From the NCBI RefSeq assembly GCF_002483235.1, contig NZ_DLHN01000037.1, positions 87,875-151,874 on the forward strand: 64,000 bases of DNA, written 5' to 3'. Shown one piece after another: positions 19,058 to 27,178 of this stretch. The stretch is from Pedobacter glucosidilyticus. GTDB taxonomy: Bacteria; Bacteroidota; Bacteroidia; Sphingobacteriales; Sphingobacteriaceae. Under the pieces are notes generated by a model. The model was given only the letters and a program-made list of their open reading frames with translations. It did not search any database and was not told where the DNA came from. The stretch's first letter is position 1. Each line of letters starts with the position of its first letter. Position numbers and translations under genes: made by a program.

Positions 19058-19789
19058 TTCTTTAACATAATTTAGAAATAACTTTAAAGCTTCCTTTTTT
19101 TGAGCATCTAAAGGATAATCTATTTTATGTAGCAGATAATCTTCCAAATCAAAATCATCTCGCATTTGCATGGTTTTAAAGACTTCTTTAAGGTTATCTA
19201 AACCTAGCTTTAAAGCATCGCTAAAATCAGTAACAAATTTCTCTGGTAACTTTTTATTGCTTACCCAAGCAGCAAAAACGAAAGGTAAACCTGTGAAATT
19301 TTTCCATTCTTGAGCTAAATCATAAGCATAAGGATATAGATTTTGCTTGCCAAAAGTACGGTCTCCAATTTGTACAAATGCGGCTTTTGGATGTTTAAGC
19401 TCGCCGTAATCTGTCGCGTTAATTAACCTCACCGGGTTAACTTTAAAATAATGCGTTAACAATACAAAAGCTAAATTATTTGAGGTATTAGACTCGGGGT
19501 CCAATTGTAAAAATTCTATTTCTTCTACCGGGCAATTGCTAAAAATATAAACAGAATTTACAGCACCATTAGCCCCTATACAATAATCAGATACTAAATG
19601 ATATTCGGGTAATTTTAATAAGGATGCAACAGGTATTAAACCTATATCAGCTTCATCATCTATGAGCTTTTGAGCACACAATGCCGGATAATCTACCGTT
19701 AATTGTATTTCTTCTTTAACAGGATGATGCTCTAAACCATAAATAAAGGGTAATGTATTGGTATAACTAACCGCAGAAACTCTTATCAT
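19049..19789 (-). CDS. mqnA: Chorismate dehydratase MqnA (menaquinone, futalosine pathway)
   Basis: 246 residues of a periplasmic-binding-protein-like fold without a signal peptide. MqnA removes water from chorismate to give 3-[(1-carboxyvinyl)oxy]benzoate, the first futalosine-pathway step. Seen: VSAVSYTNTLPFIYGL at the start, ADIGLIPVASL, the substrate-loop segment DYCIGANGAVNSV, SNTSNNLAFVLL and IGDRTFG. The combination is diagnostic for MqnA/MqnD-like proteins, and the N-terminal NTLPF form fits MqnA. It follows a histidine phosphatase and mqnE on the same strand, and its end overlaps the convergent nucleoside phosphorylase gene. Confidence 0.92.
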   Translation of the reverse strand: MIRVSAVSYTNTLPFIYGLEHHPVKEEIQLTVDYPALCAQKLIDDEADIGLIPVASLLKLPEYHLVSDYCIGANGAVNSVYIFSNCPVEEIEFLQLDPESNTSNNLAFVLLTHYFKVNPVRLINATDYGELKHPKAAFVQIGDRTFGKQNLYPYAYDLAQEWKNFTGLPFVFAAWVSNKKLPEKFVTDFSDALKLGLDNLKEVFKTMQMRDDFDLEDYLLHKIDYPLDAQKKEALKLFLNYVKELS

Positions 19790-19807
19790 CTTAAAATAAA
19801 ATCAAAC

Positions 19808-20443
19808 CTATAAACCCTGCTCTTCTAAATGCGCTAAACTATTAAAAACTTCTATCTCAAACCCCTCTCCATCATAATTTAAAACATATAAAGAAGTATT
19901 TTGGTGCGGATAGGTATCCATCTCAGACAATGGCTTTTTCATCAATAAACACATTAATAAACGAATAGCCCTACCATGCATACAAATTAAAACAGTATGT
20001 TCATTTTCTTGCTTGGTGATGTAATCCATTGCAGCTGCTTGCCTTACATAAACATCATTCGGACTTTCGCCTCCTTCTGGTTTAACATCATAATGACCAG
20101 CAGCCCAAGCCTGTATCAAATTAATAAAAGCCTCTCTTAATGCTGCATTACTTTTTTGACCTTCATAAACACCCCACGCCAGCTCATCTAAACCAGCTAA
20201 CTGCTCCCAAGCTAAGCCATCATCAATAAAGCCTTTTACCGTTTGGTGCGTTCTTTTTAAGGTTGATGTATAAACTTTATCAAAAGGAATATACTTGTAT
20301 TTTTTATAAAAAGCTTCACCTTGCGCTATTCCTGTAGCATTTAAATCAGAATTAACACCCCTGCCTTGTACAATCCCATCTTTGTTGAAATCTGTTTCAC
20401 CATGCCTGATGACGTAAAGCTTTTTATTTTTCTTCTTATCCAA
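19808..20443 (-). CDS. Histidine phosphatase family protein
   Basis: 211 residues. The phosphohistidine motif IRHGETDFN is at the N-terminus, and the second catalytic His is in CMHGRAIR, with Glu in LDELAWGVYEGQ. This is the phosphoglycerate-mutase-like superfamily, acting on phosphate monoesters; the substrate is unknown. The only workable start is TTG at 20443. It lies between mqnE (12 bp upstream) and mqnA (18 bp downstream) on the same strand, so a role linked to menaquinone or its nucleoside by-products is possible but inferred from position only. Confidence 0.9.
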   Translation of the reverse strand: MDKKKNKKLYVIRHGETDFNKDGIVQGRGVNSDLNATGIAQGEAFYKKYKYIPFDKVYTSTLKRTHQTVKGFIDDGLAWEQLAGLDELAWGVYEGQKSNAALREAFINLIQAWAAGHYDVKPEGGESPNDVYVRQAAAMDYITKQENEHTVLICMHGRAIRLLMCLLMKKPLSEMDTYPHQNTSLYVLNYDGEGFEIEVFNSLAHLEEQGL

Positions 20444-20454
20444 ACTATATGTTT

Positions 20455-21648
20455 TTAATTAATAACGGGTAAAGCGTAGTATTTTGGTTTTTCATCCTCA
20501 GGGAAATCAGCATGCTCAAAATCATTGATAACATGATATAAAGTATCTCTTTCTACTGGTTTTTTACCAACTGCTTTAATCAATTTCACTAAATCTTTAG
20601 TGCTCATGGCAGGGTTTTGCTCCTCGGCACCAGCCATAGCATATATTTTGGTAGTATCGTCTAAAGTACCGTCAATATCATCAACACCAAAATTAAGGGA
20701 TAGTTGGGCGGTATTTCTACCTATCATAGCCCAGTAAGCTTTGATATGCTCAAAATTATCCAGATAAATTCTAGAAATAGCGTAGTTTCTTAAATCTTCA
20801 ACTACGGTTGATTCTGCCACATGAGACATTTGGTTATCCTGATTTCTGAATTTCAACGGAATAAAAGTTTGGAAACCACCTGTTTTATCTTGTAAATTCC
20901 TCAATCTCTCTAAATGGTCTACCCTATGCCAATATTCCTCTATATGACCGTATAGCATAGTTGCATTAGAACGCATGCCTAATTTGTGCCATTCTTCATG
21001 TATTTGCAGCCATTGCTCGGCATCGCATTTGTCTTTAGCAATTTGCTCTCTTATTTCTGGATGAAAAATTTCTGCTCCACCACCCGGCATAGACTCTAAG
21101 CCAGCTTCTTTCATCATCCGCATGCCAGTAGCGTAATCTACTTTGGCTTTTTTAAAGATGTAATGATATTCTACCGGAGTGAGTGCTTTAACATGTAAAT
21201 CTGGGCGATGCTTTTTAATAGCCGTAAAGAAATCCATATAAAATTTCATATCGTATTGCGGTAATACACCCCCAACAATATGAACTTCTGTAACAGGCTG
21301 GTCATCATAAGATTTTACAATGGCCATCATTTCCTCCATGGTATACTCCCAACCTTCTGCTCTTTCTTTTATTAAACGAGAATAAGAGCAAAATTTACAA
21401 TCGTAAACGCATAAGTTTGTTGGCTCTATATGAAAATTTCTATTGAAATAAGTAACGTTACCATGTTTCTTGGTTCTGATATAATTTGCTAAAACTCCTA
21501 AATAGGATAAATCAGCTTTTTCATATAAAAGAACTCCTTCTTCAAAACTTATTCTCTCTCCATTTTGTACTTTTAAGGCTATCTCTTTTAAAGAAACCTC
21601 CAAATGAGCATCTTGTAAAAGTACTGTGAGTTGATGGTCTGCGTTCAT
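20455..21648 (-). CDS. mqnE: Aminofutalosine synthase MqnE (radical SAM)
   Basis: 397 residues from ATG at 21648; a TTG 33 bases upstream is also in frame but the ATG is preferred. The radical SAM cluster motif CVYDCKFC (CX3CX2C) is at about 80-87, followed by the glycine-rich strand EVHIVGGVLP, the block ESMPGGGAEIF and NATMLYGHIE. MqnE joins 3-[(1-carboxyvinyl)oxy]benzoate with SAM's adenosyl radical to form aminofutalosine. The GGGAEIF and VDDIDGT segments fit MqnE better than MqnC, though the two are homologous. It leads a unit with the phosphatase and mqnA. Divergent from the trans-sulfuration gene at 21752. Confidence 0.9.
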   Translation of the reverse strand: MNADHQLTVLLQDAHLEVSLKEIALKVQNGERISFEEGVLLYEKADLSYLGVLANYIRTKKHGNVTYFNRNFHIEPTNLCVYDCKFCSYSRLIKERAEGWEYTMEEMMAIVKSYDDQPVTEVHIVGGVLPQYDMKFYMDFFTAIKKHRPDLHVKALTPVEYHYIFKKAKVDYATGMRMMKEAGLESMPGGGAEIFHPEIREQIAKDKCDAEQWLQIHEEWHKLGMRSNATMLYGHIEEYWHRVDHLERLRNLQDKTGGFQTFIPLKFRNQDNQMSHVAESTVVEDLRNYAISRIYLDNFEHIKAYWAMIGRNTAQLSLNFGVDDIDGTLDDTTKIYAMAGAEEQNPAMSTKDLVKLIKAVGKKPVERDTLYHVINDFEHADFPEDEKPKYYALPVIN

Positions 21649-21729
21649 GCTATGAATTTTGTCAAAATTAATAATTAGCAAGCTTTTTTTAGTTTACTTA
21701 ATGTAAAACAAACACTTTTGTATTAAGTT

Positions 21730-21737
21730 TACTTTTG
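21730..21737 (+). promoter_or_regulatory. Candidate -7 box for the trans-sulfuration gene
   Basis: TACTTTTG matches TAnnTTTG and ends 14 bp before the ATG at 21752. The nearest upstream TTTG is only 9 bp away, too close for a normal -33 element. Confidence 0.4.
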
Positions 21738-21751
21738 TAAGTTATTAAACC

Positions 21752-22876
21752 ATGAATTTAGAAACGCTAGTTATACATGCAGGCAATAAGGTTGATGAAG
21801 CTACAAAAGCAGTTGTACAGCCTTTAATTTTGTCTACTACTTTTGAAAGAAACAATGGCGAATATCCAGGTGGATACATTTATTCAAGAGCTGATAATCC
21901 TAACCGGAAATCTTTAGAGCGTGTTTTAGCTTTGTTGGAAGGCGGTGAAGATGCTTGTGCTTTTGCTACCGGTAATGCCGCTGGCATGTCGGTTTTTCAA
22001 GCTTTAGTACCCGGCTCTCACATTATTTGTCCTGATGATATGTATCACGGACTAAGAAATCAGCTTAAAATATTATTTAAAGGGATTTTAACTTTTGATT
22101 TTATTGATTTTACTAATTTATCTTTAATAGAAAGCACTATAAATGCCTCAACAAAGTTAATTTGGGCCGAAACACCATCTAACCCATTATTAAAATTGGC
22201 TGATATTGCTGCCATAGCTAAAATCTGCGAAAAGCATCAACTTATTTTTGCTGTTGATAATACCTTTGCAACACCTATTTGCCAACAACCTTTAACCTTA
22301 GGTGCCCATTTAGTGATGCACTCTACCACCAAATATTTAAATGGCCATAGCGATGTTACTGGTGGCGCTATCATCACCAAAAACAAAGATGAATTTTGGG
22401 AGAAAATTAGAACTGTACAAGGTTTTGGCGGTGCAACGCCTTCTCCTTTTGATTGTTATCTGATTACTCGAGGTATTAAAACTTTACCTTACCGGATGCG
22501 TGGGCATATAGAAAATGCCATGAAATTGGCTATTTATTTAGAAAATCATCCGGCTATTGAAGCTGTTTTTTATCCCGGCTTAGCATCACATCCGCAGCAT
22601 GAATTAGCAAAAAAGCAAATGTTAAACTATAGTGGTATGCTTTCTTTCACTTTAAAAGGTGGTGAAAAAGCAGCATTTGATTTGATTAATGGACTAAAAA
22701 TATTTACCCAAGCAACAAGTTTAGGAGGAGTTGAAAGTTTAATAGAGCATCGTTACGCAGTGGAAGGCCCAGATACCAAAACACCCAAAAATTTATTAAG
22801 AGTTTCTGTTGGTTTAGAACATATTGATGATTTAATTGATGATTTAGACCAAAATTTAAAAAACTTAAAACACTAA
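21752..22876 (+). CDS. Trans-sulfuration PLP enzyme (cystathionine gamma-synthase / beta- or gamma-lyase type)
   Basis: 374 residues of the Cys/Met-metabolism PLP family. PLP lysine is K194 in HSTTKYLNGHSDVTGG, the phosphate loop is FATGNAAGMS at 71-80, and FAVDNTFATP supplies the ring-stacking Asp. The active-site entrance has YSRADNPNR. The C-terminal TSLGGVESLIEHR is the form seen in gamma-lyases and gamma-synthases. Exact reaction cannot be fixed: cystathionine gamma-synthase, gamma-lyase and methionine gamma-lyase share these motifs. It precedes the SAM-I leader of metY-metX but lies before that promoter, so it is probably controlled separately. Confidence 0.9.
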   Translation: MNLETLVIHAGNKVDEATKAVVQPLILSTTFERNNGEYPGGYIYSRADNPNRKSLERVLALLEGGEDACAFATGNAAGMSVFQALVPGSHIICPDDMYHGLRNQLKILFKGILTFDFIDFTNLSLIESTINASTKLIWAETPSNPLLKLADIAAIAKICEKHQLIFAVDNTFATPICQQPLTLGAHLVMHSTTKYLNGHSDVTGGAIITKNKDEFWEKIRTVQGFGGATPSPFDCYLITRGIKTLPYRMRGHIENAMKLAIYLENHPAIEAVFYPGLASHPQHELAKKQMLNYSGMLSFTLKGGEKAAFDLINGLKIFTQATSLGGVESLIEHRYAVEGPDTKTPKNLLRVSVGLEHIDDLIDDLDQNLKNLKH

Positions 22877-22910
22877 TAATCAACAAAATAAAGATAAATT
22901 CAAAATTTTA

Positions 22911-22943
22911 TTTGGAAAAACAAAGCAAATAAATATATCTTTG
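22911..22943 (+). promoter_or_regulatory. Bacteroidota-type promoter of the metY-metX leader
   Basis: TTTG at 22911-22914, a 21-base spacer, then TATCTTTG at 22936-22943, a good match to the Bacteroidota -33/-7 pattern. Transcription should begin near 22950, giving about 47 bases before the riboswitch. Confidence 0.7.
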
Positions 22944-22996
22944 AAACATTATTTGGTTTAAATACCAAAATCAATTCCTCTTCAGAAAAGGTCTTG

Positions 22997-23097
22997 ATTT
23001 ATAAAGAAGTGGTAAGAGAACAGGCTCTAAGACCCACTGGCAACCTCACAATAATTGTGAAAGGTGCCAAATCCTGACCCGAAAGGGAAATATAAAT
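22997..23097 (+). ncRNA. SAM-I (S-box) riboswitch
   Basis: The S-box core is recognisable: an outer stem P1 (ATTTATA 22997-23003 with TATAAAT 23091-23097), AGTGG near 23008 paired with CCACT near 23034, the invariant CTGGCAACC, a P3 hairpin TCACAATAATTGTGA, AAGGTGCCAAATCCTG, then a short GACCCGAAAGGGA hairpin (P4). This aptamer binds S-adenosylmethionine and normally lowers expression when SAM is plentiful. No intrinsic terminator follows between 23098 and 23296, so the output is probably through translation or Rho rather than a classical terminator. It controls metY-metX, and immediately precedes a Cys-rich leader ORF. Confidence 0.85.
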
Positions 23098-23109
23098 TAA
23101 TTTAAAGAC

Positions 23110-23226
23110 ATGAAAAGTTTAGCATTCATCTTACAACAAATTAATTTCCTGCTCAAAGGAAATCAAAACACTCTTGTTTTACAATTTGCTAATGCAAAAT
23201 GTAACATGTGTTGCTGTATGTGCTAA
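23110..23226 (+). CDS. Cys/Met-rich leader peptide upstream of metY
   Basis: A 38-codon ORF with ATG at 23110 and TAA at 23224-23226. It begins 12 bases after the riboswitch P1 and ends 70 bases before metY. The body is unremarkable (MKSLAFILQQINFLLKG), but its last ten residues are AKCNMCCCMC: the final eight sense codons are five Cys, two Met and one Asn, then stop. Cys and Met are exactly the end products of the downstream enzymes, so the ORF looks like an attenuator-type leader whose ribosome stalls when Cys-tRNA or Met-tRNA is short. This is inference; no obvious terminator hairpin competes with it. Not long enough for ordinary gene finding. Confidence 0.6.
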   Translation: MKSLAFILQQINFLLKGNQNTLVLQFANAKCNMCCCMC

Positions 23227-23296
23227 TTCTTGCGCCTCTTTATCCCATAAAACATTTATAACAAACTTTATTATTCACATTTTAAAATATCATACA

Positions 23297-24601
23297 ATGT
23301 CTAATCAAAATTTGAAATTTGAAACCCTGCAATTACATGCTGGCCAACAAGTAGATCCAACAACTGGTTCAAGAGCCGTTCCATTGTACCAAACCACATC
23401 TTATGTATTTAACAGCTCAGAACATGGGGCTAACTTATTCGCTTTAAAAGAGTTCGGAAACATTTATACACGTTTAATGAACCCAACTACTGATGTTTTT
23501 GAGCAAAGAGTAGCAGCTTTAGAAGGTGGTGTAGCGGCTTTAGCAGTAGCATCAGGACAAGCAGCTCAATTCATTGCGATAGCAAATATTATCCAGTCTG
23601 GAGAGAACTTTGTTTCTACTAGATATTTATACGGAGGTAGCTACAACCAATTTAAAGTTCAGTTTAAGAGGTTAGGTATTGAGGCCCGTTTTGTTAACGA
23701 GGAAACACCTGAAGCTTACGAATCCTTGATAGACGATAAAACTAAAGCTATTTACCTAGAAACTATTGGCAACCCAGCTTTTAACATTCCTGATTTTGAA
23801 AAAATATCGGCTTTAGCTAAAAAACACGATCTTCCTTTGATTGTGGATAATACTTTTGGTGCTGGTGGATACCTTTTTAGACCAATTGAGCATGGTGCTA
23901 ACGTAGTAGTAGAATCTGCAACAAAATGGATTGGCGGACACGGTACTAGCGTTGGTGGTGTTATTGTTGATGGTGGAAATTACAACTGGGGTAACGGCAA
24001 ATTTCCTCAATTCTCAGAACCATCAGAAGGTTACCACGGTTTAGTTTTCTCTGATGTTTTTGGTGTTAACGGTCCTTTTGGTAACATCCAATTTATCATC
24101 AGAGCAAGAGTAGAAGGTTTAAGAGATTTTGGTCCTGCTATTTCTCCATTCAACTCTTTCTTATTGATTCAAGGTTTAGAAACCCTTTCTTTAAGAGTAC
24201 AAAGACATGTTGATAATGCTTTAGAATTAGCAAAGTGGTTAGAAAATCATGAGGCGGTACAAGCGGTTAACTATCCTGGTTTAGAATCATCTCCTTACCA
24301 TACTTTAGCTAAAAAATATTTAAAAAATGGTTTTGGCGGCGTATTATCTTTCGAGCTAAAAGGTGATAAAGAAAATGCCATCAAATTTGTTGATGCACTT
24401 AAACTAACCAGCCATTTAGCAAATGTGGGTGATGCAAAAACACTTATTATCCAGCCTTCTGCAACTACACATCAACAATTAAGTGCTGATGAACAATTAA
24501 AAGCAGGTGTTACACCAACTTTATTAAGAGTTTCTGTTGGTATAGAGCATATTGATGATATTAAAGCTGATTTTGCTCAAGCTTTTGACGCCATTAAATA
24601 A
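23297..24601 (+). CDS. metY: O-acetylhomoserine aminocarboxypropyltransferase / cysteine synthase family
   Basis: 434 residues from ATG at 23297 (the open frame runs further upstream through the leader, but MSNQNLKFETLQLHAGQQ is the family N-terminus). It exchanges the acetyl group of O-acetylhomoserine for sulfide, giving homocysteine. The PLP lysine is K210 in ESATKWIGGHGTSVGG; also seen are LYQTTSYVF, VASGQAAQ and IVDNTFGAGGY. The long form with the extra C-terminal segment (SAHLANVGDAKTL-like) separates it from the shorter gamma-synthases such as the gene at 21752. It is cotranscribed with metX 20 bp downstream and lies behind the SAM-I riboswitch and the Cys-rich leader ORF. Confidence 0.95.
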   Translation: MSNQNLKFETLQLHAGQQVDPTTGSRAVPLYQTTSYVFNSSEHGANLFALKEFGNIYTRLMNPTTDVFEQRVAALEGGVAALAVASGQAAQFIAIANIIQSGENFVSTRYLYGGSYNQFKVQFKRLGIEARFVNEETPEAYESLIDDKTKAIYLETIGNPAFNIPDFEKISALAKKHDLPLIVDNTFGAGGYLFRPIEHGANVVVESATKWIGGHGTSVGGVIVDGGNYNWGNGKFPQFSEPSEGYHGLVFSDVFGVNGPFGNIQFIIRARVEGLRDFGPAISPFNSFLLIQGLETLSLRVQRHVDNALELAKWLENHEAVQAVNYPGLESSPYHTLAKKYLKNGFGGVLSFELKGDKENAIKFVDALKLTSHLANVGDAKTLIIQPSATTHQQLSADEQLKAGVTPTLLRVSVGIEHIDDIKADFAQAFDAIK

Positions 24602-24621
24602 TTTTTTGACCTTTTTAATTG

Positions 24622-25686
24622 ATGTTTGCGATGAGTGTAAAGATATTTCAATACAAAAAGCAGTTTAAGCTAGAAAGTGGTAAAAGACTTAAAAAGCTAA
24701 ACATAGCTTACCATACTTTTGGTAAGCTAAATGCTGATAAAAGCAATGTAGTGTGGGTTTGCCATGCTTTAACTGCAAATTCTGATGTGCTTGATTGGTG
24801 GAAAGGCCTGTTTGGTGAAAATGATTTATTTAACCCAGAGGAGTATTTTATTGTTTGTGCTAATATTTTAGGTTCTCCTTATGGTACTACAAATCCTTTA
24901 TCTGTTAATGAAAGTACTAAGCAACCTTATTATTTGTCTTTCCCAAAAATCACCATCAGAGACATGGTTGAAGCGCACAAACTTTTAGCGCAACACTTAG
25001 CAATAGAAAACATTGAGATGTTAATTGGTGGTTCTTTAGGTGGTCAGCAGGCTTTAGAATGGTCTGTTTCAGAAACTGATAGGATTAAAAATCTAATTGT
25101 TTTAGCTACTAATGCACAACATTCTGCTTGGGGAATTGCTTTTAACGAATCGCAAAGATTGGCTATAGAAACCGATAGAACTTTTTACACACAAGAAGCA
25201 ACAGGCGGACAAAAAGGTTTAAAAACAGCTAGGAGTATTGCTTTATTATCTTACAGAACATACCATTGTTATGCTGATAAGCAAATAGAATCATCTAACG
25301 AAGTTATAGATTCATTTAAATCTTCATCGTACCAAAATTATCAAGGGGAGAAATTAGTTAACAGATTTAATGCCTATAGTTATTGGTATTTAACCAAAAC
25401 TATGGATAGCCATAACCTAGGAAGAGGAAGAACGAGTGTAGCAGCTGCTTTAGCAAGCATAAAAGCAAACACTTTAGTTATTGGTATAGCTTCTGATCTG
25501 CTTTTCCCAACACATGAGCAAAAATTTATAGCTAAACATATTCCAGAAGCATCATATCATGAAATTGATTCGCTTTATGGGCATGATGGATTTTTGCTTG
25601 AGGTTAGTAAACTTGAAAGCATCATCTCTAAATTTTTAAGAGAAAAAACTTTAGAAAGAGAGCAAAGCAGCTTACAAGTTGCTTAA
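24622..25686 (+). CDS. metX: Homoserine O-acetyltransferase
   Basis: About 354 residues from the ATG at 24622; TTG at 24619 and ATG at 24631 are alternative starts. An alpha/beta hydrolase with the nucleophile Ser in IGGSLGGQQ (near residue 138), the oxyanion segment VCHALTANSD, and the acid/base elements near LLFPTHEQ and LYGHDGFLLE. It activates homoserine with acetyl-CoA, making the substrate for MetY. The order metY-metX under one riboswitch is common in Bacteroidota. A strong terminator follows the stop. Confidence 0.95.
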   Translation: MFAMSVKIFQYKKQFKLESGKRLKKLNIAYHTFGKLNADKSNVVWVCHALTANSDVLDWWKGLFGENDLFNPEEYFIVCANILGSPYGTTNPLSVNESTKQPYYLSFPKITIRDMVEAHKLLAQHLAIENIEMLIGGSLGGQQALEWSVSETDRIKNLIVLATNAQHSAWGIAFNESQRLAIETDRTFYTQEATGGQKGLKTARSIALLSYRTYHCYADKQIESSNEVIDSFKSSSYQNYQGEKLVNRFNAYSYWYLTKTMDSHNLGRGRTSVAAALASIKANTLVIGIASDLLFPTHEQKFIAKHIPEASYHEIDSLYGHDGFLLEVSKLESIISKFLREKTLEREQSSLQVA

Positions 25687-25691
25687 TAAAA

Positions 25692-25722
25692 AAAACCGAT
25701 TAGAAAACTAATCGGTTTTTTT
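25692..25722. terminator. Bidirectional intrinsic terminator between metX and the E2 gene
   Basis: A 10-bp perfect stem AACCGATTAG/CTAATCGGTT with a 4-base AAAA loop, flanked by A-run and T-run, so it can end transcription from both convergent sides. Confidence 0.9.
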
Positions 25723-25740
25723 ATATTCAGAAATTGAAAC

Positions 25741-27132
25741 TTAAATTTCTCTGTTGCTATCCCATTGTTCCAAGTAATCGGCAACTTTTCTTACAAACAT
25801 ACCACCTAGCGCACCATCAACAACCCTATGATCATAAGATAATGATAAATACATCATGTGTCTAATACCTATCATGTCTCCATGCTGAGTTTCTATTACT
25901 GCTGGTTTTTTCTTTATTACACCAACTGCTAATATAGCTACCTGCGGCTGATTGATAATTGGCGTACCCATAATATTACCAAAGCCACCAATGTTAGTGA
26001 TGGTAAAAGTACCCCCTTGTATTTCATCAGGCTGTAGTTTATTTATTCTAGCCCTGGCAGCTAAATCATTAACTGCTTTGGTTAAACCAACCATATTTAA
26101 TTGGTCGGCATTTTTAATTACCGGCACAATTAAATTTCCGCTTGGTAATGCTGTAGCCATACCAATATTAATATCTTTCTTCTTGATGATTTGAGAGCCA
26201 TTTACAGAGATATTAATCATTGGCATATCTTTAATGGCCTTTGCTACTGCTTCAACAAAAATTGGAGTAAATGTTATTTTTTCGCCTTCTCTTCTTTCAA
26301 AAGCATCTTTTACCTTATTTCTCCATTGCACCAAGTTCGTAACATCAGCCTCTACAAAAGAGCAAACATGAGCAGAAGTTTGCTTACTACTAATCATGTG
26401 ATCTGCTATAAGCTTGCGCATCCTGTCCATTTCGATAATTTCATCATTACCGTTTCCGTAAGTTACTGTCTGTGTTGATTTTGGCTGTGAAGGCATTTCA
26501 TCATGATAACTAAAACCTTCTTTACTGCTATCTACTTTATGGGTTTGGTTACTTTCTTTCTGATATGAACGTTGAGTTTGATTTTTCTCTGCAATATAAT
26601 TGAGTAAATCATTTTTTGTAACCCTGTTTTCTGCGCCAGTGCCCTGAATTTTGTCTAGCTCTGCTAAATCTAATCCTTCTTCTTGTGCAATACTCTTAAC
26701 TAATGGAGAATAAAACCTTCCTGACTCTGTATATTGAAAACTTGAGTCTTCTTTTTCTTCTGTTGCTGGCACAAAAGGAATTTCTTCTTCTGGTTCTTCT
26801 GGGGCTGGGATTTCTTCCTGCATGCTACTTAACTCTTCTGTTATGTGCTCAACTTCAATTTTTTCTTCTTGCACAACATCATCCATTTGGCTCTCTGTTT
26901 CTATCATAGCTATAACATCCCCTACTTGAGCTATCTCATTTTCAGCAAAAAACTGCTGTACCAATTTACCCTTTACCGGCGATGGTACCTCAGAGTCAAC
27001 TTTGTCTGTTGCTACCTCCAATACAATATCGTCTATTTCAATATTATCACCCGGATTTTTCTCCCATCTGATAACTGTTGCTTCCGCTACACTTTCACCC
27101 ATTTTTGGCAATAGTAATTTGTATTGAGCCAT
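25741..27132 (-). CDS. 2-oxoacid dehydrogenase dihydrolipoamide acyltransferase (E2)
   Basis: 463 residues. One lipoyl domain (1-78, lipoyl-Lys K44 in EVATDKVDSEV), an acidic Glu/Pro linker, a peripheral subunit-binding domain near 140-180 (YSPLVKSIAQEEGLDLAELDKI), another flexible linker rich in Gln/Ser, then the catalytic domain with SYDHRVVDGALGG (His435, Asp439). It is a component of a pyruvate, 2-oxoglutarate or branched-chain complex; the single lipoyl domain and Met-rich AAR region do not settle which. E1 and E3 genes are not here. It is last of the LptD-CinA-E2 strand group. Confidence 0.9.
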   Translation of the reverse strand: MAQYKLLLPKMGESVAEATVIRWEKNPGDNIEIDDIVLEVATDKVDSEVPSPVKGKLVQQFFAENEIAQVGDVIAMIETESQMDDVVQEEKIEVEHITEELSSMQEEIPAPEEPEEEIPFVPATEEKEDSSFQYTESGRFYSPLVKSIAQEEGLDLAELDKIQGTGAENRVTKNDLLNYIAEKNQTQRSYQKESNQTHKVDSSKEGFSYHDEMPSQPKSTQTVTYGNGNDEIIEMDRMRKLIADHMISSKQTSAHVCSFVEADVTNLVQWRNKVKDAFERREGEKITFTPIFVEAVAKAIKDMPMINISVNGSQIIKKKDINIGMATALPSGNLIVPVIKNADQLNMVGLTKAVNDLAARARINKLQPDEIQGGTFTITNIGGFGNIMGTPIINQPQVAILAVGVIKKKPAVIETQHGDMIGIRHMMYLSLSYDHRVVDGALGGMFVRKVADYLEQWDSNREI

Positions 27133-27178
27133 AAGAATTATTTATCGTTTATAACAAAAATAACAATTTGATTGATTT

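Noticed and set aside
23174..23296. In-frame N-terminal extension of metY with several Cys (VAVCANSCAS)
   Set aside because: The known family N-terminus begins at the ATG at 23297. The extension reads the Cys-rich leader DNA in another frame and starts with TTG.
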